DNA from: Paraburkholderia youngii
GTDB taxonomy: Bacteria; Pseudomonadota; Gammaproteobacteria; Burkholderiales; Burkholderiaceae
DNA: 64,000 nucleotides
Direction: 5' to 3'
Assembly (NCBI RefSeq): GCF_013366925.1
Contig: NZ_JAALDK010000001.1
Coordinates: 3,899,165-3,963,164, forward strand
Shown: piece after piece, positions 55,280 through 64,000 of the stretch
Layout: each line of letters begins with the position of its first letter
How positions within the stretch are numbered: position 1 is the first letter of the stretch
Program-made: the position numbers and the translations under genes
The notes under the pieces: generated by a model
Told to the model about the DNA's origin: nothing
Seen by the model: the letters and a program-made list of their open reading frames with translations, nothing else
Databases searched by the model: none

Positions 55280-57400
55280 TCAGGCCGTCGTGTTCAGGCT
55301 CGCGAAATCCGCTCCGCGCTCGACCAGTTCAACGAGCAGCGGCGACGGCCGCCAGAACAGCGGGTCTTCCTTCGCGTACTCGCGGATGTCGGCGAGGATC
55401 GTCGCGAGGCCGACGCTGTCCGCGTATTTCATCGGACCGCCGCGGTAGCGCGGAAAACCGTAGCCGTACAGCAGCGTCACGTCGACGTCGAGCGGGCGCA
55501 GCGCGATGCCTTCGTGCACGACGTTCGCGCCTTCGTTGATCATCGCGGCCATATAGCGGCGAATGATCTGCTCGTCGGTGAAGCTGCGCGGCGTGACGCC
55601 CGCGCGCTTACGTTCGGCGTCGATGATCGCCTCGACTTCGGGATCGGGCATGCCGCCGCGCGATCCTTCGGGGTACAGATAGAATCCGCGGCCCGTCTTC
55701 TGGCCGAACCAGCCGCGCTCGCACAGGCGGTCGGCGATCTGCACGTAGCGTGCGTTCGGGTCGCGCGTGGCCGCGCGGCGTTTGCGCGCCGCCCAGCCGA
55801 TGTCGCCGCCCGCGAGGTCGACCACCTGGAACGGGCCCATCGGCAAGCCGAACGCGCGCACGGCCGCGTCGATCTGATACGGCGACGCACCGTCTTCCAT
55901 CAGCGCGTCCGCGGCGGCGCGATAAACGGCGAGCAGGCGATTGCCGATGAAACCGTCGCACACGCCCGCGCGCACCGGCGTCTTGCGCAGCTTCTTCGCG
56001 AGCTCGAACGCGGTCGCGACGACGTCGGCGCTTGCCTGCTTCGGCACCACGACTTCGAGCAGCTTCATGATGTTGGCGGGCGAGAAGAAGTGCAGGCCGA
56101 TCACATCGGCGGCGCGCGGGATGCTGGCCGCGATCGCTTCGATGTCCAGATACGACGTGTTGGTCGCGAGCACCGCGGCGGGCTTGCAGACGCGATCGAG
56201 CTCGGCGAACACGGCCTTTTTGACGTCGAGATCTTCGAACACGGCTTCGATCACGAGGTCGACGTGAGCAAGCGCATCGTACGACGTGCCGCCGCTCCAG
56301 CGCGCCATGGTCGCGGCTTTCTTTTCGGCGGTGAGGCGGCCTTTGGCGATCAGCCCGTCGTAGACCTTGTCGATGTGCGCGCGGCCGCGCGCGAGCGACG
56401 CTTCGTCGCGTTCGATCATCGTGACGGGCAGACCAGCGTCGAGCAGCGCGACCGCAATGCCGGCGCCCATCGTGCCGCTGCCGATCACGCCTATCGCCTC
56501 GAGCGCGCGCGGTTTCGCGTCGCGCGTTTCGGGCGCTTTCAGCACTTCGCGCTCGGCGAAGAATGCGTGCACGAGACCGGCTCGCTGCGGGCTGTCGAGG
56601 CATTGCAGGAACAGCGTGCGTTCGAACTTCAGGCCTTCGTCGAAGGGCTGTTCGATCGCGGCTTCGACGGCGTCGACGATTTTTAGCGGCGAGAACAGGC
56701 CGCGCGCTTTCTTCGCGGTTTCGTCACGCGCTTTCGCGACGGCGGCGAGGCTCGCGGCGCGATCGTTCAATGCGGCGGCGTCGCGCGTGCGGCGCACCGG
56801 CGCATGCGCGGCGAGCAATTCGTGCGTGTAGGCGAGTCCTTCGGCGAGGATGTCGTCGCTGTCGCCGAGACGGTCGATCAAGCCCAGCGCGAACGCTTCC
56901 TTCGCGCTCGCATGACGGCCGCTCAGGATCAGATCGAGCGCGGCCGGCGCGCCGATCAGGCGCGGCGTGCGTTGCGTGCCGCCCGCGCCGGGCAGCAGGC
57001 CGAGCTGCACTTCGGGCAGGCCGAGCTTCGCGCCCTCGACGGCGATCCGGTAATGCGCGGCGAGCGCCACTTCGAGCCCGCCGCCGAGCGCGGCGCCATG
57101 CAACGCCGCAATCACGGGTTTCCCGCAGGCCTCGATGCGATTGCACACGTCCGGCAGCGAAGGCGGCACCGGCGGCTTGCCGAACTCGCGAATATCGGCA
57201 CCGGCGATGAAATTGCGCCCCGCGCCGACGATCAGCACGGCTTCGACGTCGCGATCGGCGTCGGCGGCTTCGATCGCGGCCAGCAGGCCGCGCCGCACGT
57301 CGGCAGAGAGCGCGTTGACCGGCGCGTGGTCGATCGTGACGAGCAGGACCTTGCCGCGCAATTCGCGCATGACGACGTCTGCTGTGGGGGAATGGTTCAT
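55280..57400 (-). CDS. Enoyl-CoA hydratase/3-hydroxyacyl-CoA dehydrogenase fusion (PimF-like)
   Basis: A 706-residue bifunctional beta-oxidation enzyme. Residues ~10-190 are the crotonase domain ([37 protein letters not shown]). The NAD-binding dehydrogenase domain starts near 295 ([20 protein letters not shown]), with [20 protein letters not shown] carrying the catalytic His, and C-terminal 3HCDH repeats to ~690. I start at ATG 57400, after GGAGA. First gene of the pim-like operon, divergent from a LysR gene with a palindromic operator between. Confidence 0.9.
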   Translation of the reverse strand: MNHSPTADVVMRELRGKVLLVTIDHAPVNALSADVRRGLLAAIEAADADRDVEAVLIVGAGRNFIAGADIREFGKPPVPPSLPDVCNRIEACGKPVIAALHGAALGGGLEVALAAHYRIAVEGAKLGLPEVQLGLLPGAGGTQRTPRLIGAPAALDLILSGRHASAKEAFALGLIDRLGDSDDILAEGLAYTHELLAAHAPVRRTRDAAALNDRAASLAAVAKARDETAKKARGLFSPLKIVDAVEAAIEQPFDEGLKFERTLFLQCLDSPQRAGLVHAFFAEREVLKAPETRDAKPRALEAIGVIGSGTMGAGIAVALLDAGLPVTMIERDEASLARGRAHIDKVYDGLIAKGRLTAEKKAATMARWSGGTSYDALAHVDLVIEAVFEDLDVKKAVFAELDRVCKPAAVLATNTSYLDIEAIAASIPRAADVIGLHFFSPANIMKLLEVVVPKQASADVVATAFELAKKLRKTPVRAGVCDGFIGNRLLAVYRAAADALMEDGASPYQIDAAVRAFGLPMGPFQVVDLAGGDIGWAARKRRAATRDPNARYVQIADRLCERGWFGQKTGRGFYLYPEGSRGGMPDPEVEAIIDAERKRAGVTPRSFTDEQIIRRYMAAMINEGANVVHEGIALRPLDVDVTLLYGYGFPRYRGGPMKYADSVGLATILADIREYAKEDPLFWRPSPLLVELVERGADFASLNTTA

Positions 57401-57468
57401 CGTGGGTGTCTCCGTATGAGGGTGGCGAAGTGCGCCGGATCGCCCCATTCTGGAGTGGTCAACGTTCA

Positions 57469-57516
57469 TTGACAATCACATGGCTGATTGACAGACTGTC
57501 AAAATTACTTTGACAA
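57469..57516. promoter_or_regulatory. TTGACA repeat cluster with a perfect palindrome
   Basis: TTGACAG-A-CTGTCAA at 57488-57502 is a perfect 15-base palindrome. Further TTGACAA copies start at 57469 and 57510. All sit in the 120 bases between the divergent beta-oxidation operon and the LysR gene, so they are probably binding sites of that regulator, or overlap -35 boxes. Confidence 0.65.
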
Positions 57517-57520
57517 CGGC

Positions 57521-58435
57521 ATGCCAATGGACGTCAACTCGCTGACCCTGCTCGTCGACATCCTCGATGCCGGCAATCTGAGCGAAGCGGCGCGCCGTCT
57601 CAAGATGAGCCGCGCGAACGTTAGCTATCATCTGAACCAGCTCGAGCGTTCGGTGGGCCTGCAATTGGTGCGGCGCACCACGCGCCGCGTCGAGCCGACC
57701 GAGATCGGTCTGCGGCTCTACGAGCACGGCCGTACTATTCGCAACGCATTGCTGGCCGCGCGCGAGTCGGTGACGACGCTGGGCCAAAGCCTGCAAGGGC
57801 GAGTGCGGCTGAGCGTGCCGAGCGGCTATGGCCAGCTCGTGATGTCCGACTGGCTGATCGCGTTCAAGCGGCTGTATCCGGGCATCGTGCTCGACGTAAT
57901 GTTCGAGAACCGCGTCGAGGATCTGATGCGCGACGAGATCGACATCGCCGTGCGCGTGATGTCGGAGCCGCCGCAAAACCTCGTCGCTCGGGACATGGGG
58001 GCGGTCCGGTACGTGGCCTGCGCATCCCCCGAATTCGCGCGGACGCACGGCATGCCCGCGACGCTCGACGACCTGCGCAGCGCGCCGTTGATTACCGCGG
58101 CCGTGATCGGCAAGCAATTGCGGCTCGCCGCGTATCTGCGCGACGAGCGTCATGAAGTGCTGCTCGAACCGACGATTATTTCGGAAAACTTTCTATTTTT
58201 GCGGCAGGCGGTGCTGGCCGGTCTGGGCGTCGGACTCGTGCCGGACTACGTGGTGCAGGACGATCTGAAGCGCGGCGCCGTGCTGAGCGCGCTCGATGCC
58301 TGGCGGCTCAGCATCTTCGGCACCCACATGTACATGCTGTACATGCCGAACCGGCACCACACGCGCGCGGCCGCGACGTTCATCGACTTCGTGCTGGAGC
58401 AGGCGCAGGGCTCGGGCAGGGGCGGCGCGAACTGA
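57521..58435 (+). CDS. LysR-family transcriptional regulator
   Basis: A 304-residue regulator. Helix-turn-helix in residues ~1-62 (MPMDVNSLTLLVDILDAGNL, then SEAARRLKMSRANVSYHLNQ); effector domain ~92-290 (GRVRLSVPSGYGQLVMSDWL). ATG 57521 or 57527 are both possible. It lies head-to-head with the pim-like operon and probably controls it in response to an acyl-CoA or dicarboxylate (inference). Its stop is 10 bases from the convergent glycosyltransferase gene. Confidence 0.9.
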   Translation: MPMDVNSLTLLVDILDAGNLSEAARRLKMSRANVSYHLNQLERSVGLQLVRRTTRRVEPTEIGLRLYEHGRTIRNALLAARESVTTLGQSLQGRVRLSVPSGYGQLVMSDWLIAFKRLYPGIVLDVMFENRVEDLMRDEIDIAVRVMSEPPQNLVARDMGAVRYVACASPEFARTHGMPATLDDLRSAPLITAAVIGKQLRLAAYLRDERHEVLLEPTIISENFLFLRQAVLAGLGVGLVPDYVVQDDLKRGAVLSALDAWRLSIFGTHMYMLYMPNRHHTRAAATFIDFVLEQAQGSGRGGAN

Positions 58436-58445
58436 AGCGACGAAC

Positions 58446-59312
58446 TCAGGCGCCGAGTCTGCGCGCAATGGCCGTCGTGACCATCGGCACGCCGACGCGC
58501 AGCAGCTTGCGCACGCCTTCGTCGCTGCCGACTTTCTCCACCGCGTTGTCGATCATCGCCTGCATCACGCTCGCCGGATAAAACTCGCGAAACAGCTCGT
58601 TGGCGCCGGTTTGCTCGAAGACGTGATGCAGGAACGACCCAACGGGCGGGCCGATGCGCTTGAAGAGCCCCATCTTGACGACCCGGTTGTTGCACAGATG
58701 CAGCGTGTACGCGTCGGAACAGAGCGCCGCGCATTCTTCGAAATAGCGCGGCAGGAACACCTTGTAGTAATCGTTGAAGTGCACCGGGTAGAACAGGCTT
58801 TCGGGAAGACCGGCCTTCACGCCGTAGACGGCGGTCAATAGACGCGGGCCGGTGTCGCCCCACTTCAGTGCGGTGCCTTTCATCGCTTCGACCCGTTCGA
58901 TCGCCTCGTGCAAGCGCGGCTGATCCGGATCGAGCCTCAGAATCGCATTGCAGATGCTCGTCTGGGTCTCCCGCCCGATCAGGTCGCCCTTGGCGTTGAG
59001 GTCGAAATCACGAAGCAGCAGCATGTCCGTGTCGACCCAGATCTCGTCGGTCTTCGTGAACATCACGAAGCGGAAATAGTCGGTGAAATGCTGCATCGAC
59101 GGCACCCCGCGAATCGGGAAGTCGTTCAGCGAATCGCGCGGCAGTATCGTGGTCGCATCTTTCGCACTCACGCCGGTCGGCAATTCAGCGATCGGCTCGT
59201 AGCTATAAAGCGCGACCTCGCTGCCGTACTGCGTGAACGAACTTAGACAGGCGACTTCATAGGGAGATAGTTCCGGACCGTGCCAGAACGATGCAAATCT
59301 TGCCTTGCGCAT
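58446..59312 (-). CDS. DXD-motif glycosyltransferase-like protein
   Basis: A 288-residue protein. The segment HFTDYFRFVMFTKTDEIWVD and DTDMLLLRDF contains the DXD motif that binds metal and nucleotide-sugar in GT-A type sugar transferases; the N-terminus is ARFASFWHGPELSPYEVACL. No signal peptide or membrane helix. It stands alone, without polysaccharide genes nearby, so the acceptor is unknown. It may modify lipopolysaccharide or another cell surface sugar. Confidence 0.75.
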   Translation of the reverse strand: MRKARFASFWHGPELSPYEVACLSSFTQYGSEVALYSYEPIAELPTGVSAKDATTILPRDSLNDFPIRGVPSMQHFTDYFRFVMFTKTDEIWVDTDMLLLRDFDLNAKGDLIGRETQTSICNAILRLDPDQPRLHEAIERVEAMKGTALKWGDTGPRLLTAVYGVKAGLPESLFYPVHFNDYYKVFLPRYFEECAALCSDAYTLHLCNNRVVKMGLFKRIGPPVGSFLHHVFEQTGANELFREFYPASVMQAMIDNAVEKVGSDEGVRKLLRVGVPMVTTAIARRLGA

Positions 59313-59639
59313 ATGTCATCCGGGGTAGCGATCATGCGGCGCAACATAGGCACCGAACCTGTGTAACGATCCTAGACGGGGACGACACTGGTCAGATCTA
59401 AAGGGCTTGAATCACACAGGAGTTGTCGCAAAACGTTGAGTTCAGCGCGACGTGTCGGCGATTATGTGCGGGACTATGTCGTATTTGGCAAATCCAATTG
59501 CGCAAGGCGACGCGGCGAACGGGACAGGCAAGATCGTGGGCTTAAACTGCGGAACACCGGCCATGCGCGCGCAGTAGAAGCAAGCAATGGGCCATGCATT
59601 ACTCCATGCAGCGATAGCGACGATATTCAGGAGAACGCG
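59313..59639. other. Divergent intergenic region
   Basis: About 330 bases between the glycosyltransferase gene and the acyl-CoA synthetase gene. I see no gene. AGGAGA at 59628-59633 is the ribosome binding site for the synthetase. The frame of that gene is open through most of this region, but the encoded leader looks unnatural. Confidence 0.4.
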
Positions 59640-61316
59640 ATGAACCTCGACGGCGAGACTTACGATTCGCTCACGGCCAATTTCACGTGGCGCATTCCAC
59701 CGCGCTACAACATCGGCGTCGATGCATGCGACAAGTGGGCCGATGGCTCGGGGCGTCTCGCGCTGATCTACGAAGATGCCGACGGCCGCGCGACCCGCTA
59801 TACGTTCGACGAACTGAAAGCCCTGTCCGACCGCTTCGCCAATGCGCTGCTCGCGGCGGGCGCACGGCGCGGCGAGCGCGTCGGCATCTTCCTGTCACAA
59901 TCGATCGAAACGGCCATCGCGCATCTCGCGGCCTACAAGGCCGGCATGGTCGCGGTGCCGTTGTTCGCGCTGTTCGGCGTCGACGCGATCGAGCATCGGC
60001 TCGGCGATAGCGGTGCGGTCGCACTCATCACTGATCACGCCGGCGTGCAAAAGATCGACGAAATCCGCGGCGCGCTGCCGGAGTTGCGACACGTGTTCAG
60101 CGTCGATATCGAGCAGGATGACGAAGCATCGGACGCGCCCGTGAGGTCGTTCTGGCAGGCGTTGCATAGCGCTTCCGCTGAGTTCACGCCGGCCGATACC
60201 GCCGCGGACGATCCGGCGATCATCATCTATACGTCGGGCACGACCGGAAAACCGAAGGGCGCGCTGCACGGGCATCGCGTGTTGCTCGGGCATCTGCCCG
60301 GCGTCGAGATGTCGCAGCAGGGCTTTCCCGCGCACGCGACGCTGATGTGGACACCCGCGGACTGGGCGTGGATCGGCGGTCTGTTCGACGTGCTGCTGCC
60401 ATCGTGGCATCACGGCGTCGCGGTGCTCGCGCGCCGTTTTGCAAAATTCGACGGCCACGCCGCTTTCGATCTGCTCGCGCGTCACGCGGTCTCCCATGCG
60501 TTTTTACCGCCGACCGCGCTGAAGATGATGCGCGGCGTCGAGCGGCCCGCTCATCTGCGGCTCGCGTTGCGATCGGTCGCGAGCGGCGGCGAATCCCTTG
60601 GCGAGGAACTGATCGGCTGGGGGCGCGATGCGCTCGGCGTGACGATCAACGAGTTCTACGGGCAGACCGAGTGCAACGTCGTGGTGTCGTCGTGCGCGGC
60701 GCTGTTCGAGCCGCGCTTCGGCGCGATCGGGCGCGCGGTGCCGGGGCACCATGTCGCGATCGTCGATGCCGCCGGCAGCGAACTGCCGCCCGGCGCGATC
60801 GGCGATATCGCGGTGGCCGCGCCCGATCCGGTGATGTTTGTCGGCTACTGGCGCAACGAGGCGGCGACGCGCGAGAAATTTCGCGGCAAGTTTCTGCTGA
60901 CCGGCGATCTCGGCACGCGCGACGCGGACGGCTTCATTCGCTTCGTGGGCCGCGGCGACGACGTGATCACGAGCGCCGGCTACCGGATCGGGCCCGCGTC
61001 GATCGAGGATTCGCTGCTGCGTCATCCGGCCGTCGCGATGGCCGCCGTGGTCGGCGCGCCCGATCGCGACCGCACCGAAATCGTGATGGCGTTCGTCGTG
61101 CTGAAAGCGGGCTTCGTCGGCGACGATGCGCTGGTGCGCGAGATCCAGCAGCACGTAAAGACGCGTCTGGCTGCGCACGAATATCCGCGCGAGATTCGCT
61201 TCGTCGAAAGTCTGCCAATGACGGCCACCGGCAAGGTGATCCGCAAGGCGCTGCGCGAGGCGCTGGGGGATACCGGCGCGCGCGACCCGGACGCGATCCC
61301 ACCGGCGAAAAACTGA
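59640..61316 (+). CDS. Acyl-CoA synthetase (medium-chain type)
   Basis: A 558-residue AMP-forming ligase that activates a carboxylic acid to its CoA ester. The phosphate loop is IIIYTSGTTGKPKGALHGHR, A5 is NEFYGQTECNVVVSSC, A7/A8 are FLLTGDLGTRDADGFIRFVG and GDDVITSAGYRIGPASIEDS, and the catalytic Lys lies in PMTATGKVIRKALRE. The N-terminal FTWRIPPRYNIGVDACDKWA is typical of ACSM-like medium-chain or benzoate-type ligases. ATG 59640 follows AGGAGA. It could feed acyl-CoA to the beta-oxidation operon nearby. Confidence 0.88.
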   Translation: MNLDGETYDSLTANFTWRIPPRYNIGVDACDKWADGSGRLALIYEDADGRATRYTFDELKALSDRFANALLAAGARRGERVGIFLSQSIETAIAHLAAYKAGMVAVPLFALFGVDAIEHRLGDSGAVALITDHAGVQKIDEIRGALPELRHVFSVDIEQDDEASDAPVRSFWQALHSASAEFTPADTAADDPAIIIYTSGTTGKPKGALHGHRVLLGHLPGVEMSQQGFPAHATLMWTPADWAWIGGLFDVLLPSWHHGVAVLARRFAKFDGHAAFDLLARHAVSHAFLPPTALKMMRGVERPAHLRLALRSVASGGESLGEELIGWGRDALGVTINEFYGQTECNVVVSSCAALFEPRFGAIGRAVPGHHVAIVDAAGSELPPGAIGDIAVAAPDPVMFVGYWRNEAATREKFRGKFLLTGDLGTRDADGFIRFVGRGDDVITSAGYRIGPASIEDSLLRHPAVAMAAVVGAPDRDRTEIVMAFVVLKAGFVGDDALVREIQQHVKTRLAAHEYPREIRFVESLPMTATGKVIRKALREALGDTGARDPDAIPPAKN

Positions 61317-61365
61317 GTCTGCTACGATGACCCACCCACGATGAGAGTCACAGCGGAGACATGGG

Positions 61366-61746
61366 ATGCGCCCCGAGAGTGCAATTCGTTTCGACCAGGA
61401 GTTCGCGCCGCGCATTGCCGAGGCGATCGCCGCGTGTGTCGGGAAGACCGTTCACACCGACGTGCTGCCGCATGGTGAACCGGGGCAGCCCACCCGCGTG
61501 CGGATTCACGCAACGCCGCTCGATGAACTCGGTCATTACCCGCATCCATTGAATCTGTATCTGACCTGGGACAGCGATGAAATAGAAAGACTGATGGGCG
61601 AGCAAGGCGCGACGCGTTTCGCCAGATATCTGGCCGCGTTGCCGCGCAAGCTCAACGCGTGGACCCAGGCGCGCGAACTCGATTTCTCCACGCACACGCA
61701 GGGTGAACCGGTTACGTTGATCGGCGGCCTCGATTTCGAAGCGTAG
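61366..61746 (+). CDS. Conserved hypothetical protein
   Basis: A 126-residue soluble protein of unknown function (MRPESAIRFDQEFAPRIAEA at the start, LNLYLTWDSDEIERLMGE in the middle, QGEPVTLIGGLDFEA at the end). Well-formed codon use and sequence suggest a real gene. It resembles small Burkholderia-restricted hypothetical proteins, but I cannot name a family with certainty. It lies 49 bases after the acyl-CoA synthetase. Confidence 0.7.
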   Translation: MRPESAIRFDQEFAPRIAEAIAACVGKTVHTDVLPHGEPGQPTRVRIHATPLDELGHYPHPLNLYLTWDSDEIERLMGEQGATRFARYLAALPRKLNAWTQARELDFSTHTQGEPVTLIGGLDFEA

Positions 61747-61789
61747 ACGCTCGCGCGCGTTTGCGGGTTTGCGCTCGAGATAGCTGGAT

Positions 61790-61835
61790 AAAAAGCGGCC
61801 GCTGTGCTCGAAGAGCCAGCGGCCGTTGCTTTTGC
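61790..61835. terminator. Probable bidirectional terminator
   Basis: AAAAGC-GGCCGCTG, loop region TGCTCGAAGAGC, CAGCGGCC-GTTGCTTTT at about 61791-61833 form a GC-rich stem with A-rich and T-rich ends. It lies between convergent genes. Confidence 0.6.
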
Positions 61836-61856
61836 AGCGTTGGGTGAGCGCGATGT

Positions 61857-63974
61857 TCAGGCGCCCAGCGCCGGATCGCTGATGCTGTCAGTGCCCGTCT
61901 CGACGTGACCGGCGATGCGGCGGGCAAACGTCGGGTCCGTATCGACGGTGATCGCGAGATCGTACCAGCCGTATGCTTTGCGCAGATCGAGGTACAGATT
62001 GTCGGTGTCGCCGCCGCGCACCGAATGCTTGATCACATGGTCCTTGTCGTACGCGTTGACGATCGTGAACTGGCACCGCGCGCTGCCGACGTTCTCGAGC
62101 CGCAGTTGCAGATTGCCGTTCGCGACGTCGTAGCCTTCGACGACGGCCGGCCGTGCGGTGTCCGAACCATTCCACCAGTTCCGCGCAACCACTTTGCCCG
62201 CGAAGCGGCGCAGGAAGCCGTTCGGTCCGTGCACGCTGAAGTCGTAGCTGCCATCGGCGTTGAGCATCAGCGTGTCCTGCAGATGCTTGCCCGCTTCGAC
62301 GGTATAGCTGCGCGGCGCGTCGGCGCTATCGGCCGCGTACACGAGGAACACCGCGCCCGCGCGGCCCGTGTTGACGAAGCGCATCGTCAGCTTGCCGCTC
62401 GAGCCTTCGTCGACGCGCACGAACAGTTCGTATGGCAGCGCGCGTGCCGGGCGCACGCCCGCTTCCTGCTTCGGTACCGTCTGCACCGTCGGCGCTTGCG
62501 GCACGTAGTCCGGGTGACGGTTCTGGTCGGGCGGCACGTAGCCGCTCGTGCTCGGCAGCGACGGCACCGACGCGTTCGGATTCGCGAAATTGAACGCAGA
62601 GGTCAGATCGCCGCACACCGCGCGACGCCACGGCGTGATGTTCGATTCGCCGAGATTGTGCTCGCGGCCGAAGCGCTTTTCGATGAAGCGAATCACCGAC
62701 GAGTGGTCGAACACTTCGGAGCACACGTAGCCGCCTTTGGACCACGGCGACACCACCAGCATCGGCACGCGCGGTCCAAGCCCGTACGGCCCGGCGACGT
62801 TCTTCGGATCGCCCGGATAGATTTCATTCGCGATCTCGACGGTCGACAGACCGTTCGCGCTCGACGCGGCCGCGAACGGCGCGGCGATGTGATCGAAGAA
62901 GCCGTCGTTTTCGTCGTAGTTGATGAGCAGCACGGTCTTGCTCCACACGTCCGGGTTCGACGTGAGGATCTGCAGCACCTGGTCGATGTACCACGCGCCG
63001 TAGTTGGTCGGCCAGTTCGGGTGTTCGCTGTACGCTTCGGGCGCGACGATCCACGACACCTGCGGCAGCGTGCCGTTTTGCACGTCGCGCTTCAGGATGT
63101 CGAAGTAGCCGTCGCCGTTCGCCGCGTTGGTGCCGGTACGTGCGTTGTCATACAGCGGGTTGCCCGGCTGCGCGTTGCGATACTGGTTGAAATAGAGCAG
63201 CGAGTTGTCGCCGTAGTTGCCGATATACGCGTTCTGCGTCCAGCCCCAGGAGCCGTTCGCGTCGAGCCCGGTGCCGATGTCCTGATAGATCTTCCACGTG
63301 ATGCCCGCGTTCTGCAGCACTTCGGGGAAGGTCGACCAGCCGTAGCCGAGCTCCGAATTGTCGATCACCGGACCGCCGCCGCTGCCGTCGTTGCCGACCC
63401 AGCCGCTCCACATGTAGTAGCGGTTCGGATCGGTCGGACCCATCAGCGAGCAGTGGTACGCGTCGCAGATCGTGAATGCGTCGGCGAGCTGATAGTGGTA
63501 CGGGATGTCGTCGCGCGTCAGGTAGGCCATCGTGGTCGCGCCTTTCGACGGTACCCACTGATCGTTGCGGCCGCCGTTCCATGCGGCGTGCGTGGTGCCC
63601 CAGTCGTGCGCGAGATCCTGCAGGAATTGCAGGCCGAGGTTCGGCGCGCTCGGACGGAACGGCAGCACGTGGCTGGCGCCGGTGGTATCGGTGGTGAGCG
63701 GCTGATACCACACCGGCTGGCCGTTCGCGAGGTTGATCGCACGCGTGTCGCCGAAGCCCCGCACGCCCTTGAGCGTGCCGAAGTAGTGGTCGAACGAGCG
63801 GTTCTCCTGCATCAGCACGACGATGTGCTCGACGTCGCGGATCGTGCCGGTGCGGTTGTTGGCCGGAAGCGCGAGCGCATTGCGGATGCCGGGCGGCAGC
63901 ATGCTCAACGCGGTGAAGGAAGCGGCGGCTTGCGCGGCCGAGCGCAGAAAATCACGGCGATCTGTTGAAGTCAT
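61857..63974 (-). CDS. plcN: Phospholipase C, TAT-secreted
   Basis: A 705-residue acid-phosphatase-superfamily phospholipase C. The twin-arginine signal is at the N-terminus (DRRDFLRSAAQAAASFTALS). The catalytic domain has VEHIVVLMQENRSFDHYFG, DWGTTHAAWNGGRNDQW, YHCSLMGPTDPNRYYMWSG and INYDENDGFFDHIAAP; two C-terminal repeats of the PLC C-terminal domain follow (~495-690). Relatives hydrolyse phosphatidylcholine or sphingomyelin. The name plcN follows the non-haemolytic type; haemolytic activity cannot be read from sequence. Near the window's right edge, whole. Confidence 0.88.
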   Translation of the reverse strand: MTSTDRRDFLRSAAQAAASFTALSMLPPGIRNALALPANNRTGTIRDVEHIVVLMQENRSFDHYFGTLKGVRGFGDTRAINLANGQPVWYQPLTTDTTGASHVLPFRPSAPNLGLQFLQDLAHDWGTTHAAWNGGRNDQWVPSKGATTMAYLTRDDIPYHYQLADAFTICDAYHCSLMGPTDPNRYYMWSGWVGNDGSGGGPVIDNSELGYGWSTFPEVLQNAGITWKIYQDIGTGLDANGSWGWTQNAYIGNYGDNSLLYFNQYRNAQPGNPLYDNARTGTNAANGDGYFDILKRDVQNGTLPQVSWIVAPEAYSEHPNWPTNYGAWYIDQVLQILTSNPDVWSKTVLLINYDENDGFFDHIAAPFAAASSANGLSTVEIANEIYPGDPKNVAGPYGLGPRVPMLVVSPWSKGGYVCSEVFDHSSVIRFIEKRFGREHNLGESNITPWRRAVCGDLTSAFNFANPNASVPSLPSTSGYVPPDQNRHPDYVPQAPTVQTVPKQEAGVRPARALPYELFVRVDEGSSGKLTMRFVNTGRAGAVFLVYAADSADAPRSYTVEAGKHLQDTLMLNADGSYDFSVHGPNGFLRRFAGKVVARNWWNGSDTARPAVVEGYDVANGNLQLRLENVGSARCQFTIVNAYDKDHVIKHSVRGGDTDNLYLDLRKAYGWYDLAITVDTDPTFARRIAGHVETGTDSISDPALGA

Positions 63975-64000
63975 GGTTGTGGCTCAAATCTTCGGTGGAG

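Noticed and set aside
61905..63968. 687-residue frame antisense to phospholipase C
   Set aside because: The phospholipase has signal peptide and all motifs; the antisense product is Arg/Val/His-rich noise.

Overview
The window reads as chromosomal DNA of a high-GC betaproteobacterium, most likely Paraburkholderia or Burkholderia. The evidence is strong G/C preference at third codon positions, the conserved block thrS-infC-rpmI-rplT-pheS-pheT-ihfA-merR-tRNA-Pro, an IHF-alpha with the N-terminal extension I associate with this group, and families typical of these genomes (aaeXAB-like efflux, TAT-exported phospholipase C, scoAB CoA transferase). No rRNA, CRISPR array, transposase or integrase is visible.

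Layout. 1-2.9 kb: left-edge prophage remnant (HK97-type capsid C-terminus, then prohead protease), followed by a small ribbon-helix-helix-like gene, a HEPN gene and a convergent coiled-coil gene. 2.9-4.1 kb: mostly non-coding, with a partial intergenic repeat and a two-helix membrane protein that carries a hexanucleotide tandem repeat. 4.1-11.1 kb: prpE, an MTA/SAH nucleosidase gene overlapping uvrD, a ~570 bp imperfect palindrome built from the same repeat, and a fosmidomycin-resistance-like MFS pump. 11.6-13.2 kb: a chemotaxis receptor. 13.2-16.65 kb: an inserted cassette with a GxSxG lipase and two tandem near-identical periplasmic ankyrin-repeat proteins, bounded by duplicated pieces of the neighbouring genes. 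16.66-22.8 kb: a four-gene efflux operon (membrane fusion protein, DUF1656, FUSC pump, outer membrane lipoprotein) with a divergent LysR regulator.

22.9-31.4 kb holds housekeeping and small metabolic genes: metallophosphoesterase, D-2-hydroxyacid-type FAD oxidase, wrbA-DUF2069, a YihY-family protein, an Mpo1-like protein, an alpha/beta hydrolase overlapping metY, and a CBS-domain protein. 31.6-41.8 kb: an MFS/PlsC fusion, aroC, ETF-ubiquinone oxidoreductase, an SDR, a thioesterase, a PAS-LuxR regulator, scoAB, an alpha/beta hydrolase and a RidA-family protein. 41.9-52.8 kb: relA, tRNA-Val(GAC), the translation block (infC starts at ATC), ihfA, a MerR regulator and tRNA-Pro(GGG). 52.9-63.97 kb: a pimFCD-like beta-oxidation operon with a divergent LysR gene and a palindromic operator, a DXD glycosyltransferase, an acyl-CoA synthetase, a small hypothetical gene and phospholipase C.

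The most unusual pieces are the lipase/duplicated ankyrin cassette (probably a toxin-immunity module of the type VI effector kind), the flanking duplication that records its insertion, the long palindrome upstream of uvrD, and the possible RHH-HEPN pair beside the prophage remnant.
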